Assembly: GCA_024408905.1 (NCBI GenBank)
Contig: JAKSUP010000032.1
Span: forward strand, 1 to 9,381
Source: a bacterium
Lineage (GTDB): Bacteria; Cyanobacteriota; Vampirovibrionia; Gastranaerophilales; Gastranaerophilaceae
Reading direction: 5' to 3'
DNA length: 9,381 bases
The notes under the pieces are model-generated. The model saw only the letters and a program-made list of their open reading frames with translations. It was not told where the DNA came from and searched no databases. Shown piece by piece: positions 1 through 7,415 of the stretch. Both the position numbers and the translations under genes were made by a program. The number at the start of each line of letters is the position of its first letter. Position 1 is the stretch's first letter.

Positions 1-2505
1 ATGCAGCGTTATCTGGAAATAAAGCGTGAAAATCCGGATAAACTTTTGTTGTATAGAATGGGTGATTTTTACGAAACTTTTTTTGAAGATGCTCAAATTA
101 TGTCCAGAGAACTTGAACTAACTCTGACGGGAAGAGAATGTGGAGAACTCGGGCGAATTCCTTTGGCAGGTATTCCTGCGAAAGCAGTTGATAGTTATTT
201 GGAAAAACTTGTAAATAAAGATATTAAAGTTGCTATATGTGAACAATTGGAAGACCCAAAACTTGCAAAAGGTATCGTTGAAAGGGGAGTTGTAAGAATT
301 GTCACTGCAGGCACGCTAATAGAAAGCCAGTTTTTAAATAAAACAAGTAACAATTATACCTGTGCCTTGGTTCAAGATAATGATAAATGGGGGTTTGCTT
401 ACACGGATATTTCTACGGGAGAATTTAAGGCAGCAACATTGGATTATGAAACTGTTTTAACAGAGCTTGCAAGAATACAGCCTGCAGAGATTGTTGCACA
501 GGCTAAAAAATTAAAATTGCAGCCGTTTCAAATAGTGCCTGAAGAAACTGTAGACTTGCCTGATGAAATAACAAACAACTATAATTGTTCAAAAGTTCCA
601 TCGCGTGTATTTGAAGATGCTTTTGCTCAAAATAATCTCAAGGCTGTATTTAAGTTATCTTCTTTAGAAGGTCTTGGGTATGATGCTAACAAATTAGCAT
701 ACCGAGCTTCAGCCGGTGTTTTGGCATATATTTGGGAAAATATGAAGGATGGTTTTCCAAAATTTGAAAGAATTGAGCTCTATGAACTTTCAGATTATGT
801 TGCATTGGATATTCATACAAGAAAAAATTTGGAACTTACAGAAACTTTACGAGAAAAAAATAAATACGGCTCCCTTTTATGGGCTATAGATAAGACTGTT
901 ACCAGTATGGGCGCAAGACTTTTGAAATCTTGGATTTGTCAGCCGTTAAAAAATAAATCTAAGATTGAAGAACGTCAAAATAATGTTAAATTACTTGTTG
1001 AAAATGCTGATGCAAGAAATGAGATTGCACAGCAGTTACATAATATTTACGATATACAGAGATTGTCCAGCAGGATGAGTAATAATTCTGCTTCTCCTCG
1101 TGATTTTTTGAGTTTAAAAGCGTCTTTAAAAGCACTTCCGGATTTGGTTGAAATGACTGTAAATGCCAAGTTGAATGTTTTTAAGAATATTGAAAACCGT
1201 TTGGATTATATAAAAGAATATACAGAAATCATTGAAAAAACGATTAATGAAGATGCACCTATTTTAATAAAAGAGGGTGGCGTTATCAAAGCAGGAGTAA
1301 ACCAAACGCTCGATTACCTTCGTGATTTAATGACAAATGGGGAAAATTGGCTTAAAAATTTTGAAGAACAAGAAAAGGCAAAGACTGATATATCAACATT
1401 AAAGGTTGGTTATAATAAAGTTTTTGGGTACTATATAGAAGTTACAAACTCAAATCTTTCAAAAGTTCCGTCATCATATATCAGGAAACAAACTCTAACC
1501 GGTGCAGAAAGATTTATTACTGATGAGCTAAAAAAACACGAAGATGAAGTTCTTACTGCTCAGTTCAAAGCGAATGATTTAGAATACAAGTTGTATTGTG
1601 ATTTTAGAGAATATTCAAAAGAATTCGTGACAATAGTGAGAGAAATTTCTCAAGCAGTTGCAGAACTCGATGTATATAATTCTTTTGCACTTGCTGCAGT
1701 TGAGCAAAATTATGTTTGTCCACAAATTAACGAAAGTAAAGAATTTGTAATCAAAAACGGCAGACATGCTGTTTTAGAAAAGATTTTACCGTTAGGTACG
1801 TATGTATCTAATGATTTGGAATTGTCAGGTGGGACTACTGACAAAACTCAATTTATGATTTTGACAGGGCCAAATATGGCAGGAAAATCAACTTATATGC
1901 GTCAAAATGCTCTTATTGCAATTTTAGCTCAGATAGGTTCATTTGTACCGGCTGACTATGCTTCGATTGGTCTTGTTGATAAAGTTTTTACAAGAGTTGG
2001 AGCCAGTGATGATTTAACTCTCGGACAATCAACATTTATGGTTGAAATGACAGAAACTTCGTATATTTTAAATAACGCTACAGAAAAGAGTTTGATTTTA
2101 ATTGATGAGATTGGAAGAGGTACAAGTACTTATGACGGTGTTGCTATAGCGTGGTCTGTTGCTGAATATATTGCAACAAAACTTAAATCCAGATGTATTT
2201 TTGCAACTCACTACCACGAATTAAATGTCATGACAAAAACTTTACCACAAATTAAAAATTATCGAATAACCGTTGCAGAAGAAAATGGTGAAATAGAATT
2301 TTTGAGAAAGATTGTCCAAGGTGGTGCAAGTAAAAGCTACGGTATTCAAGTTGCGAAAATGGCAGGCTTGCCAAAATCTGTTATAGGTCGTTCTGAAGAA
2401 TTGATGCAAAAAATGCAAAAAGATTTTTCTAAGAATTTAGCAGGCAGAAAAACAGCTGCTGTTGATAATGCCGAAGACTTGGCGCCACAGCTAAACTTGT
2501 TCTAA
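1..2505 (+). CDS. mutS: DNA mismatch repair protein MutS (probably 5'-partial)
   Basis: MutS binds mismatched or looped DNA and, by ATP-driven clamp sliding, starts mismatch repair in the cytoplasm. Seen here: the mismatch-reading Phe-X-Glu as F23-Y24-E25 in GDFYE; a core/clamp region with GYYIEV near 476-481 and ERFIT at 503-507; Walker A GPNMAGKST at 623-631; Walker B LILIDE at 698-703 followed by GRGTST; the ATHYHEL motif at 735-741; and the SKSYGIQVAKMAGLP dimerisation helices from 777. The last five residues, Q830-L-N-L-F834, match the beta-sliding-clamp-binding consensus, and the protein stops there with no extra tetramerisation tail. Family members usually carry about 10-15 residues before the equivalent of MQRYLEIK (E. 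coli has TPMMQQYL), and the frame is open to base 1, so the real start is probably upstream and M1 internal. No mutL follows; the next gene is unrelated. Confidence 0.97.
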   Translation: MQRYLEIKRENPDKLLLYRMGDFYETFFEDAQIMSRELELTLTGRECGELGRIPLAGIPAKAVDSYLEKLVNKDIKVAICEQLEDPKLAKGIVERGVVRIVTAGTLIESQFLNKTSNNYTCALVQDNDKWGFAYTDISTGEFKAATLDYETVLTELARIQPAEIVAQAKKLKLQPFQIVPEETVDLPDEITNNYNCSKVPSRVFEDAFAQNNLKAVFKLSSLEGLGYDANKLAYRASAGVLAYIWENMKDGFPKFERIELYELSDYVALDIHTRKNLELTETLREKNKYGSLLWAIDKTVTSMGARLLKSWICQPLKNKSKIEERQNNVKLLVENADARNEIAQQLHNIYDIQRLSSRMSNNSASPRDFLSLKASLKALPDLVEMTVNAKLNVFKNIENRLDYIKEYTEIIEKTINEDAPILIKEGGVIKAGVNQTLDYLRDLMTNGENWLKNFEEQEKAKTDISTLKVGYNKVFGYYIEVTNSNLSKVPSSYIRKQTLTGAERFITDELKKHEDEVLTAQFKANDLEYKLYCDFREYSKEFVTIVREISQAVAELDVYNSFALAAVEQNYVCPQINESKEFVIKNGRHAVLEKILPLGTYVSNDLELSGGTTDKTQFMILTGPNMAGKSTYMRQNALIAILAQIGSFVPADYASIGLVDKVFTRVGASDDLTLGQSTFMVEMTETSYILNNATEKSLILIDEIGRGTSTYDGVAIAWSVAEYIATKLKSRCIFATHYHELNVMTKTLPQIKNYRITVAEENGEIEFLRKIVQGGASKSYGIQVAKMAGLPKSVIGRSEELMQKMQKDFSKNLAGRKTAAVDNAEDLAPQLNLF

Positions 2506-2534
2506 TGTACTTAACCCATTTTTTGTTAACATAG

Positions 2535-2563
2535 TTTTATTACCTGTGAAAATATGATATTAT
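2535..2563 (+). promoter_or_regulatory. possible weak promoter for the TPR/glycosyltransferase gene
   Basis: The 90-bp gap after mutS contains TATTAT (2558-2563) preceded 17 bp upstream by TTTTAT (2535-2540). The -35 is poor, and such boxes are common by chance in AT-rich DNA. No convincing terminator separates mutS from the next gene, so read-through from mutS is equally possible. Confidence 0.25.
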
Positions 2564-2595
2564 AAGGCTATGTATATATTTAAAGAGGGTTATTT

Positions 2596-4476
2596 ATGGT
2601 TCAAATTTCTAAACGATTAGTTGTAAGCAGAGAAATACCGTTAGATGAATCCAAAGCTCTAATTAGCTCTTTGGATACTGCTTTAGCAGAATATTATTGC
2701 TTGCACAAAGATTACGATAAAGGCTTAAAACTATATCGTGAAATATTACCAAAATTAAATACAGAAGAATACAATAGAACGTTAAGTGCATATATTGGTT
2801 TTTCAATGCAATATGCTCAAGAAATGTCTTCCAATAAAAAATTTATCGAGGCTATTGAAATTTATCGTGATATTATGAAATATTCAGGTTATCCGATAAA
2901 TGTATATAAAAATATTGGTTTATGTATGAAAGCCATCGGGAATGCCGATTTGGCAATTAAATTTTTAAAACGCTTTGAAGAAATCTCTTTTGATAAAGAG
3001 GATGTATATGTTTATCTTGCAGATATTACTTATACAGATATTAAGGATAACGTAAAAGCTATAGAATATTATGAAAAGGCTTTGCTCAAAAATCAAGACA
3101 ATTTCTCAATATACAATATGCTTGGGCACTTATATTCAACGTGTTATCAAGATAAATATAAAGATAAACAAATTTATTACTTAACAAAAGCCTTTGAGCT
3201 TGCTCCACAAAACAGAATTGTTGTTAAGAACTTAGCTTATGTGTTAGGTAAGTTTGATGAAATAGAGCGTGCAGATGAATTTTATGCTAAATTAATGTAT
3301 CTAAATCCAACACACTCCGATTTACACTCTTATGGTGCTTATTTGGTTAAACACCAAAGATTTGCTGAAGGTTTTAAGTTCTTGCAACACAGATTTCAAA
3401 AAGAAGATTTGGGTAATGTAGCATTTCCTCAAATTTATCTTACTAACAAAAAGAAACGCTGGAATATAAAACTTAATATTGAAAACAAGCATATTCTTGT
3501 ACACTTTGAACAAGGTTTTGGTGATTCAATTATGTTTGTAAGGTTTTTAGATGAATTAAAGAAGCGTTGTGCAAAAGTTTCTCTGGTAGTACAAGATGGC
3601 TTAATAAACCTGTTTCAAAGTTCAGATTTGGGCGTAGATATTTATAAAGAGGCTGACGTACCAAAATTGTCATACGATTATTATGTACCGATGATGGATT
3701 TACCGATAATCTGTGAAACGAAACCTACAACAATTCCTCGGGCTGAAGGTTATTTGAAAGTTTCAAGAGATAGAATTGAGGCATATAGAAAAGAACATAT
3801 AAATGATAACAATAAATTGAAAATAGGTATTGCTTTTGAAGGAACATTGGCTTCAAAAGAAACCGATCGTGATATTCCGTTACACTATTTGTATGGTTTG
3901 ATGCGTTTGCCTGATGTCGAAGTATATAGTTTCCAAGTCGACGATTTATCAAACCAAATGGATAGGATTCCGGAAGATGCACAATTAATAAGATTGGGCA
4001 GGACATTCCATAACTGGGAAGATACTGCTTGTGCTATGAATTGTATGGATTTAATGATAACAACAGATAACGGTGTTATGAACCTTGCAGGAGCGCTAGG
4101 CATAAAGACATTTGGGTTATTTAACAGAATAACAGAATGGCGTTGGTTTAAGACTCAAGGTGAAGATATTGCTTGGTATAAATCCATTAAACCTTTTCAA
4201 GCTCCAACAGCAGGTGCTTGGGAAATCCCTGTTGCTTTAGTTATGAAAGAAGTAGAAGAGCTGCGTTGCAAAAAATTGGCAAAAGAAATAAAGCTTGGCA
4301 GTAAAGTTTTGAAAACTCCTGTTAAAGAAACGGTTAAAAATGTTGAAGTTGAAGAAAAAACTGAGAAAAAGAATACTGTAAAAACGACAGTGAAGAAAAC
4401 GTCAGGAGCTAAAACAACGAAACAGGCAAAACCAGCAAAATCAACAAAGCCAGCTTCTAAGAAAAAAAGTGTGTAG
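2596..4476 (+). CDS. TPR-repeat protein with C-terminal glycosyltransferase-9-like domain and Lys-rich tail
   Basis: Starts at an ATG with GAGGG seven to eight bases upstream. Residues about 28-267 form some six or seven degenerate TPR helices (for example EDVYVYLADITYTDIKDN at 135 and the AIEYYEKAL that follows). Residues about 296-545 resemble the sugar-transferase domain found behind TPRs in many bacteria (GT-9, ADP-heptose-transferase fold): HFEQGFGDSIMF at 303-314 matches the usual H-x-EQGxGD loop, TTDNGVMNLAGALG spans 489-502, and WRWF lies at 515-518. The position that is usually His in 'VAHLAGALG' is Asn496, so catalysis is uncertain. From about residue 560 the protein becomes a low-complexity tail rich in Lys, Thr, Ala and Pro, ending ASKKKSV, like histone H1 or nucleoid-protein tails. 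There is no signal peptide, so it is probably cytoplasmic. A role in glycan or protein glycosylation is inferred from the fold; substrate unknown. Confidence 0.85.
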   Translation: MVQISKRLVVSREIPLDESKALISSLDTALAEYYCLHKDYDKGLKLYREILPKLNTEEYNRTLSAYIGFSMQYAQEMSSNKKFIEAIEIYRDIMKYSGYPINVYKNIGLCMKAIGNADLAIKFLKRFEEISFDKEDVYVYLADITYTDIKDNVKAIEYYEKALLKNQDNFSIYNMLGHLYSTCYQDKYKDKQIYYLTKAFELAPQNRIVVKNLAYVLGKFDEIERADEFYAKLMYLNPTHSDLHSYGAYLVKHQRFAEGFKFLQHRFQKEDLGNVAFPQIYLTNKKKRWNIKLNIENKHILVHFEQGFGDSIMFVRFLDELKKRCAKVSLVVQDGLINLFQSSDLGVDIYKEADVPKLSYDYYVPMMDLPIICETKPTTIPRAEGYLKVSRDRIEAYRKEHINDNNKLKIGIAFEGTLASKETDRDIPLHYLYGLMRLPDVEVYSFQVDDLSNQMDRIPEDAQLIRLGRTFHNWEDTACAMNCMDLMITTDNGVMNLAGALGIKTFGLFNRITEWRWFKTQGEDIAWYKSIKPFQAPTAGAWEIPVALVMKEVEELRCKKLAKEIKLGSKVLKTPVKETVKNVEVEEKTEKKNTVKTTVKKTSGAKTTKQAKPAKSTKPASKKKSV

Positions 4477-4945
4477 CTATTTGAAAAATAAGCAAAAAAA
4501 AGTTGCCTTGGAATGGCAACATTAAATAAACACGAGGATATTAAGAGAGAGAGTATAAAAAGAAGGGGTAAATGATACTTTCGGAATTATTTATCCTACT
4601 TGTTATCAAATAGTCTTCGTTTGTTTTTTGTTTTTTGAATTTTCCCTTTTCGAATCTTTACTTACATATATATAAAGTATTTTTGTTTTCAAAAATTGCC
4701 TTTTTGTGAGAAAAATTTTTAAAATATTTACAGAACTTAAAACTGTATTTATTAGGCATGCATGGAGTATATAAACAATAAATAAAAAGGAGGAAAATTA
4801 CTTTTTTATTTATGAATTATTATAGAATAAGTTTTTGAAACGGTTGAGGATTTTTTATTACCTGCTTTGTTTTGTATTGTTACCGAGAATATTTCTGTCT
4901 GCATGTGTAATATTTGGATTTCAGTCAGGCTTTACATTTTCCTGA
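4477..4945. other. long non-coding gap between convergent genes
   Basis: No convincing gene lies here. It holds the leftward terminator at 4502-4520 and an AGGGGTAAATG copy at 4564-4574 that matches the repeat near the right end of the window. It also holds T-rich stretches around 4618-4690 and a possible + strand promoter, TTTACA (4727-4732) with TATTAG 17 bp later (4750-4755). A perfect AAGGAGG (4787-4793) follows. The nearest ATG after it (4812) opens only an eight-codon ORF, MNYYRISF, ending at 4838, and its spacing of 18 is too long for normal initiation. Either this is a degraded gene start or leader, or an untranslated RNA that happens to carry the motif. Confidence 0.5.
4502..4520 (-). 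terminator. Rho-independent terminator reading leftward
   Basis: Stem GTTGCC/GGCAAC (six perfect pairs) with a seven-base loop. On the + strand the hairpin is preceded by a run of eight A, so on the - strand it is followed by eight U. The + strand side after the hairpin (ATTAAATAA) has no U-run. It therefore best serves leftward transcription, although the nearest leftward gene (the AAA+ ATPase) stops about 425 bases away. Confidence 0.65.
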
Positions 4946-6160
4946 TTATTTAATATTCTTGAGAGCTTCAACGTCCCTTTCACTTAAGAAAATTGTATCT
5001 TTTATTTCCATTGCAGCATCTACCATTTCTTTCATTGTAACCTTATTCTCTTTGTTAGGTACAATAGCTTCATATATATTATCAAGTTGTCTGAAAGAGA
5101 ATTGATGTGCTTCATTTTCTCCAACTAAAAGTTTACAATATTCCTTAAATTTAGGGTGTTTTAACAATTCTTTAGCATTTTCTACATCTTTAAATTTATC
5201 AATTATTGACTGTTCAATAGCTTCTGCTGTTGGTCGAGGAACTCTTATCTTTTGTCCGAATCTATCAACCATATCTTTATTCAAACATTCAGTGATAGGA
5301 ACTTCCAATCCTTCATGGGCTATTTCTTTGTTACTTGTACCAATGATTGTAATATTTTTTCTTTTATATAATTCGTTGAAACATTTTTTGTATTCAGAAA
5401 TTAAGTCATTAGAATGTTTTGCTCCACTACTAAAATCATTTAATAGAACTCTGTCTAATTCATCAAATAAAACAATAATTCGCTCGTCAGAACCTTTGGC
5501 AAGTAATGCATCTGCCTCCTTCGTTATGTATGATGTTAAATTCTGTAGGTTTTTCTCAGGTAGGCCAGTGTATGGAGTACAAACTTTTGTCATATTTATA
5601 TCATATAACCTTGCATTCTTAAATAGTTTAGCCAAAGCATATGAAAAAGTTGTTTTACCGGTACCGGCAGGACCATGTAATAAAAATGCCTTTACGCTAT
5701 CAGGAAGATTTAGGCTGTTATAGACATCATTTCTAGCTATTTTATCTTTAATTTGAGTTAATTTTTCATCAAGTTCCTTTGGAAGGTGCAAATCTTTAAA
5801 ATCTTTACAGTCTTTTTTTAAGTCTACTATCATTTCTTTAAAATCTTTTTCAGTTAGTAATCCCAGTTCCTGCATTTCTTTATTATCAACTTTCCCAAAT
5901 ATATGTTTAAGAGCTGGTATGCAAGTGATAATTATAGCAATCATTGCTGCTGTAGAAATTCCTGTCAATATATTATTTTTTGTTTTTTGTTTTTTATATT
6001 CTTTTTGAACATCTTTATTGTCGTACATAGATTGTACGGAAAAACTATCATTTCCAGCCTTAAAGTTTACTTTTGACACATCTGATTTTGATTTAAAATT
6101 CACTACCGGTGTGGTTTCCGGACTAACTTTAGGGATAACTGTATTTTGTACGTTTAACAT
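4946..6160 (-). CDS. AAA+ family ATPase with N-terminal NFK tags and a probable membrane segment
   Basis: 404 residues from the ATG at 6160, which has AGGAG five bases upstream. The frame is open to a GTG at 6181, but that start has no ribosome site. Residues 1-45 are polar and unstructured, with two VNFK tags (20-23 and 31-34). A basic stretch (53-61) leads into a hydrophobic segment, about 64-84 (ILTGISTAAMIAIIITCIPAL), which looks like one membrane helix. The ATPase module follows: Walker A GPAGTGKT at 163-170, Walker B IIVLFDE at 228-234, sensor-1 GTSN at 274-277, a lone arginine-finger candidate R300 in VDRFGQKIRVPRP, and a helical C-terminus with FSFRQLDNI as a sensor-2-like region. Classical AAA proteins have two arginines in the R300 region; here I see one. 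No protease, helicase or other effector domain is fused, so it is probably a remodelling ATPase whose substrate is unknown. It diverges from the coiled-coil protein gene at 6332. Confidence 0.88.
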   Translation of the reverse strand: MLNVQNTVIPKVSPETTPVVNFKSKSDVSKVNFKAGNDSFSVQSMYDNKDVQKEYKKQKTKNNILTGISTAAMIAIIITCIPALKHIFGKVDNKEMQELGLLTEKDFKEMIVDLKKDCKDFKDLHLPKELDEKLTQIKDKIARNDVYNSLNLPDSVKAFLLHGPAGTGKTTFSYALAKLFKNARLYDINMTKVCTPYTGLPEKNLQNLTSYITKEADALLAKGSDERIIVLFDELDRVLLNDFSSGAKHSNDLISEYKKCFNELYKRKNITIIGTSNKEIAHEGLEVPITECLNKDMVDRFGQKIRVPRPTAEAIEQSIIDKFKDVENAKELLKHPKFKEYCKLLVGENEAHQFSFRQLDNIYEAIVPNKENKVTMKEMVDAAMEIKDTIFLSERDVEALKNIK

Positions 6161-6331
6161 AATAACTCCTACACTATACACTTCTATATCATGTTAAAAA
6201 CATTTCCTTCCTGAAAATTGCCCTTTTTTTTTATAATGTAAAGATTTGTAAAATTTTCTTTAAAAAATCTAAAGTTTTTAGAAAAAATGCCGATATATAG
6301 AGTATAAAAGGAAAAAATAAAGGAAAGTAAA
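6161..6331. promoter_or_regulatory. divergent promoter region, AAA+ ATPase / coiled-coil protein
   Basis: 171 bp between two divergent starts. Leftward: TGATATAGA (6183-6191 on the - strand) fits an extended -10 (TG-N-TATAGA) for the ATPase, with no clear -35. A perfect 13-bp palindrome, ATGTTAAAAACAT (6191-6203), abuts it and could be an operator. Rightward: TATAAA (6303-6308) or TATATA (6294-6299) may be the -10 of the coiled-coil gene, again without a good -35. AAGGA at 6320-6324 sits seven bases before that gene's ATG. The DNA is very AT-rich, so individual boxes are weak evidence; the divergent layout itself is certain. Confidence 0.45.
6166..6170 (-). promoter_or_regulatory. ribosome binding site deciding the AAA+ ATPase start
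   Basis: AGGAG on the - strand, five bases before the ATG at 6160. It lies inside the longest open frame, just downstream of the GTG at 6181, and so argues for the ATG and a 404-residue protein. Confidence 0.8.
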
Positions 6332-7315
6332 ATGGCATTAGCAGCGTCACAAGCGAGATTATTGGCATTAACTGCGCGCAAACATGATTGCGAATATGCA
6401 GAGACGCTTCAAGCTGCTCGAAAAATATCTTTAGCCAAAGAATCTTCTGATTTGCAAAGGGAATATTTAAGCAGGTTGCAAGCTAAAAATATTTCTTATT
6501 ATGCTAATGGAAAGTATAACAAAATTAACTATAATTACATAATGGGCAGCTCTGATTTTACCCAAATATTAGATGGCAGCGAGCATCTTAAGAAAAACAA
6601 TTCTATGATTTTATGTGATTATAAAGGGCAAGTTGTTCTAAGCGAAGAATATGCAAAAGCAATTACTACAGTTTGTCCTGATGCATTAGGTTCCGATGGT
6701 AAAGGTAAAACATTCTCATCTTCTAATATTGCTGCAATGATTGCAGAATTAACTTCTCTTGATGTTGAAGAAATTAAAAAAGTTATTAACGGTGAAAATG
6801 TTGAAAAAACACATACTGTTGATGCACAAAATGATGTAACAATGGAAAACATGGGAGATGCCGGAACGAGAGATTATTCAGATGTATATACATCTGGAAT
6901 CATGTCAATTATAGATTTTTATCTTCCGATTTTCCAAGCAGCAGCTACAAATGGTTGGACTACAGAATATAATGATTCTATGCGTGACAATCCGGATTAT
7001 CTTAATGACGCATTAAATACAGGTATTTTCCAACTGGTTTCCGTATATGATGATGGTAATTATGATCCGAATACTTCTTTGGATTACTTTATATTAAAAG
7101 ATGCCGTTGAACAAAGTGGTGATTCAGAAAAACGTGAAGAAATTAAAGCATGGTATGAAGAAGAAAAGGCAATACTAAATGAAAAAGAAACTGAAATTGA
7201 TTTAAAATTAAATGAATTATCTTCAGAAATTGAAGCAATCAAGGCAGAAATGGATTCTATTCAGTCGCTAATTCAAGATTCAATTAGTTCTGTCTTTGAC
7301 TGGGGTAGTTCATAA
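6332..7315 (+). CDS. uncharacterised protein with conserved-looking AASQARLLALTARK N-terminus and C-terminal coiled coil
   Basis: 327 residues, ATG with AAGGA seven bases upstream. I cannot assign a function. The first 50 or so residues are a predicted amphipathic helix beginning MALAASQARLLALTARK, with no signal peptide or membrane segment. The middle (about 60-260) is acidic, mixed and without a motif I recognise. Residues 268-318 are heavily charged with a heptad-like pattern (for example KETEIDLKLNELSSEIEA), a probable coiled coil, followed by a short aromatic end, SVFDWGSS. The layout of helical N-terminus, variable middle and helical C-terminus resembles flagellin- or hook-associated proteins and other substrates of secretion without a cleaved signal; that is only an analogy. 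I recall similar N-termini in many hypothetical proteins of Gastranaerophilales. It diverges from the AAA+ ATPase gene and ends before a strong terminator at 7365, so it is probably monocistronic. Confidence 0.85.
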   Translation: MALAASQARLLALTARKHDCEYAETLQAARKISLAKESSDLQREYLSRLQAKNISYYANGKYNKINYNYIMGSSDFTQILDGSEHLKKNNSMILCDYKGQVVLSEEYAKAITTVCPDALGSDGKGKTFSSSNIAAMIAELTSLDVEEIKKVINGENVEKTHTVDAQNDVTMENMGDAGTRDYSDVYTSGIMSIIDFYLPIFQAAATNGWTTEYNDSMRDNPDYLNDALNTGIFQLVSVYDDGNYDPNTSLDYFILKDAVEQSGDSEKREEIKAWYEEEKAILNEKETEIDLKLNELSSEIEAIKAEMDSIQSLIQDSISSVFDWGSS

Positions 7316-7364
7316 TAAATAATTTTTAGATAAATATTTTCCTATTTTCCTTTTATAAATTAAA

Positions 7365-7391
7365 AGGTTTAGCCAAATTGTGACTAAACCT
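7365..7391 (+). terminator. terminator shared by convergent genes (strong rightward, weaker leftward)
   Basis: Eight-pair stem AGGTTTAG/CTAAACCT with an 11-base loop, followed on the + strand by C and seven T (7393-7399). On the - strand the hairpin is followed by TTTTAATTTAT, a weaker U-tract. It sits between the stops of the coiled-coil gene (7315) and aspS (7416) and can serve both. Confidence 0.88.
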
Positions 7392-7415
7392 CTTTTTTTA
7401 TTTTAAAACACGTTG

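Noticed and set aside
2510..2530. Terminator after mutS
   Set aside because: TTAAC/GTTAA is a weak five-pair stem, and no U-run follows it.
4572..4613. 13-codon ORF starting at 4572 after GGGG
   Set aside because: Very short, with only three bases between the G-run and the ATG. The G-run belongs to the repeated AGGGGTAAATG box.
4925..4945. Terminator immediately after the AAA+ ATPase stop
   Set aside because: TCAGG/CCTGA gives only five pairs with an 11-base loop and no U-tract on the - strand.
5292..5723. 143-codon open frame on the + strand
   Set aside because: It lies antisense within the AAA+ ATPase, across its Walker motifs, and its translation shows no motif or good ribosome site.
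6184..6381. 65-codon open frame on the - strand spanning the divergent region
   Set aside because: It overlaps the start of the coiled-coil gene in antisense and the promoter region. Its hydrophobic stretch comes from AT-rich DNA, and it has no clear ribosome site.
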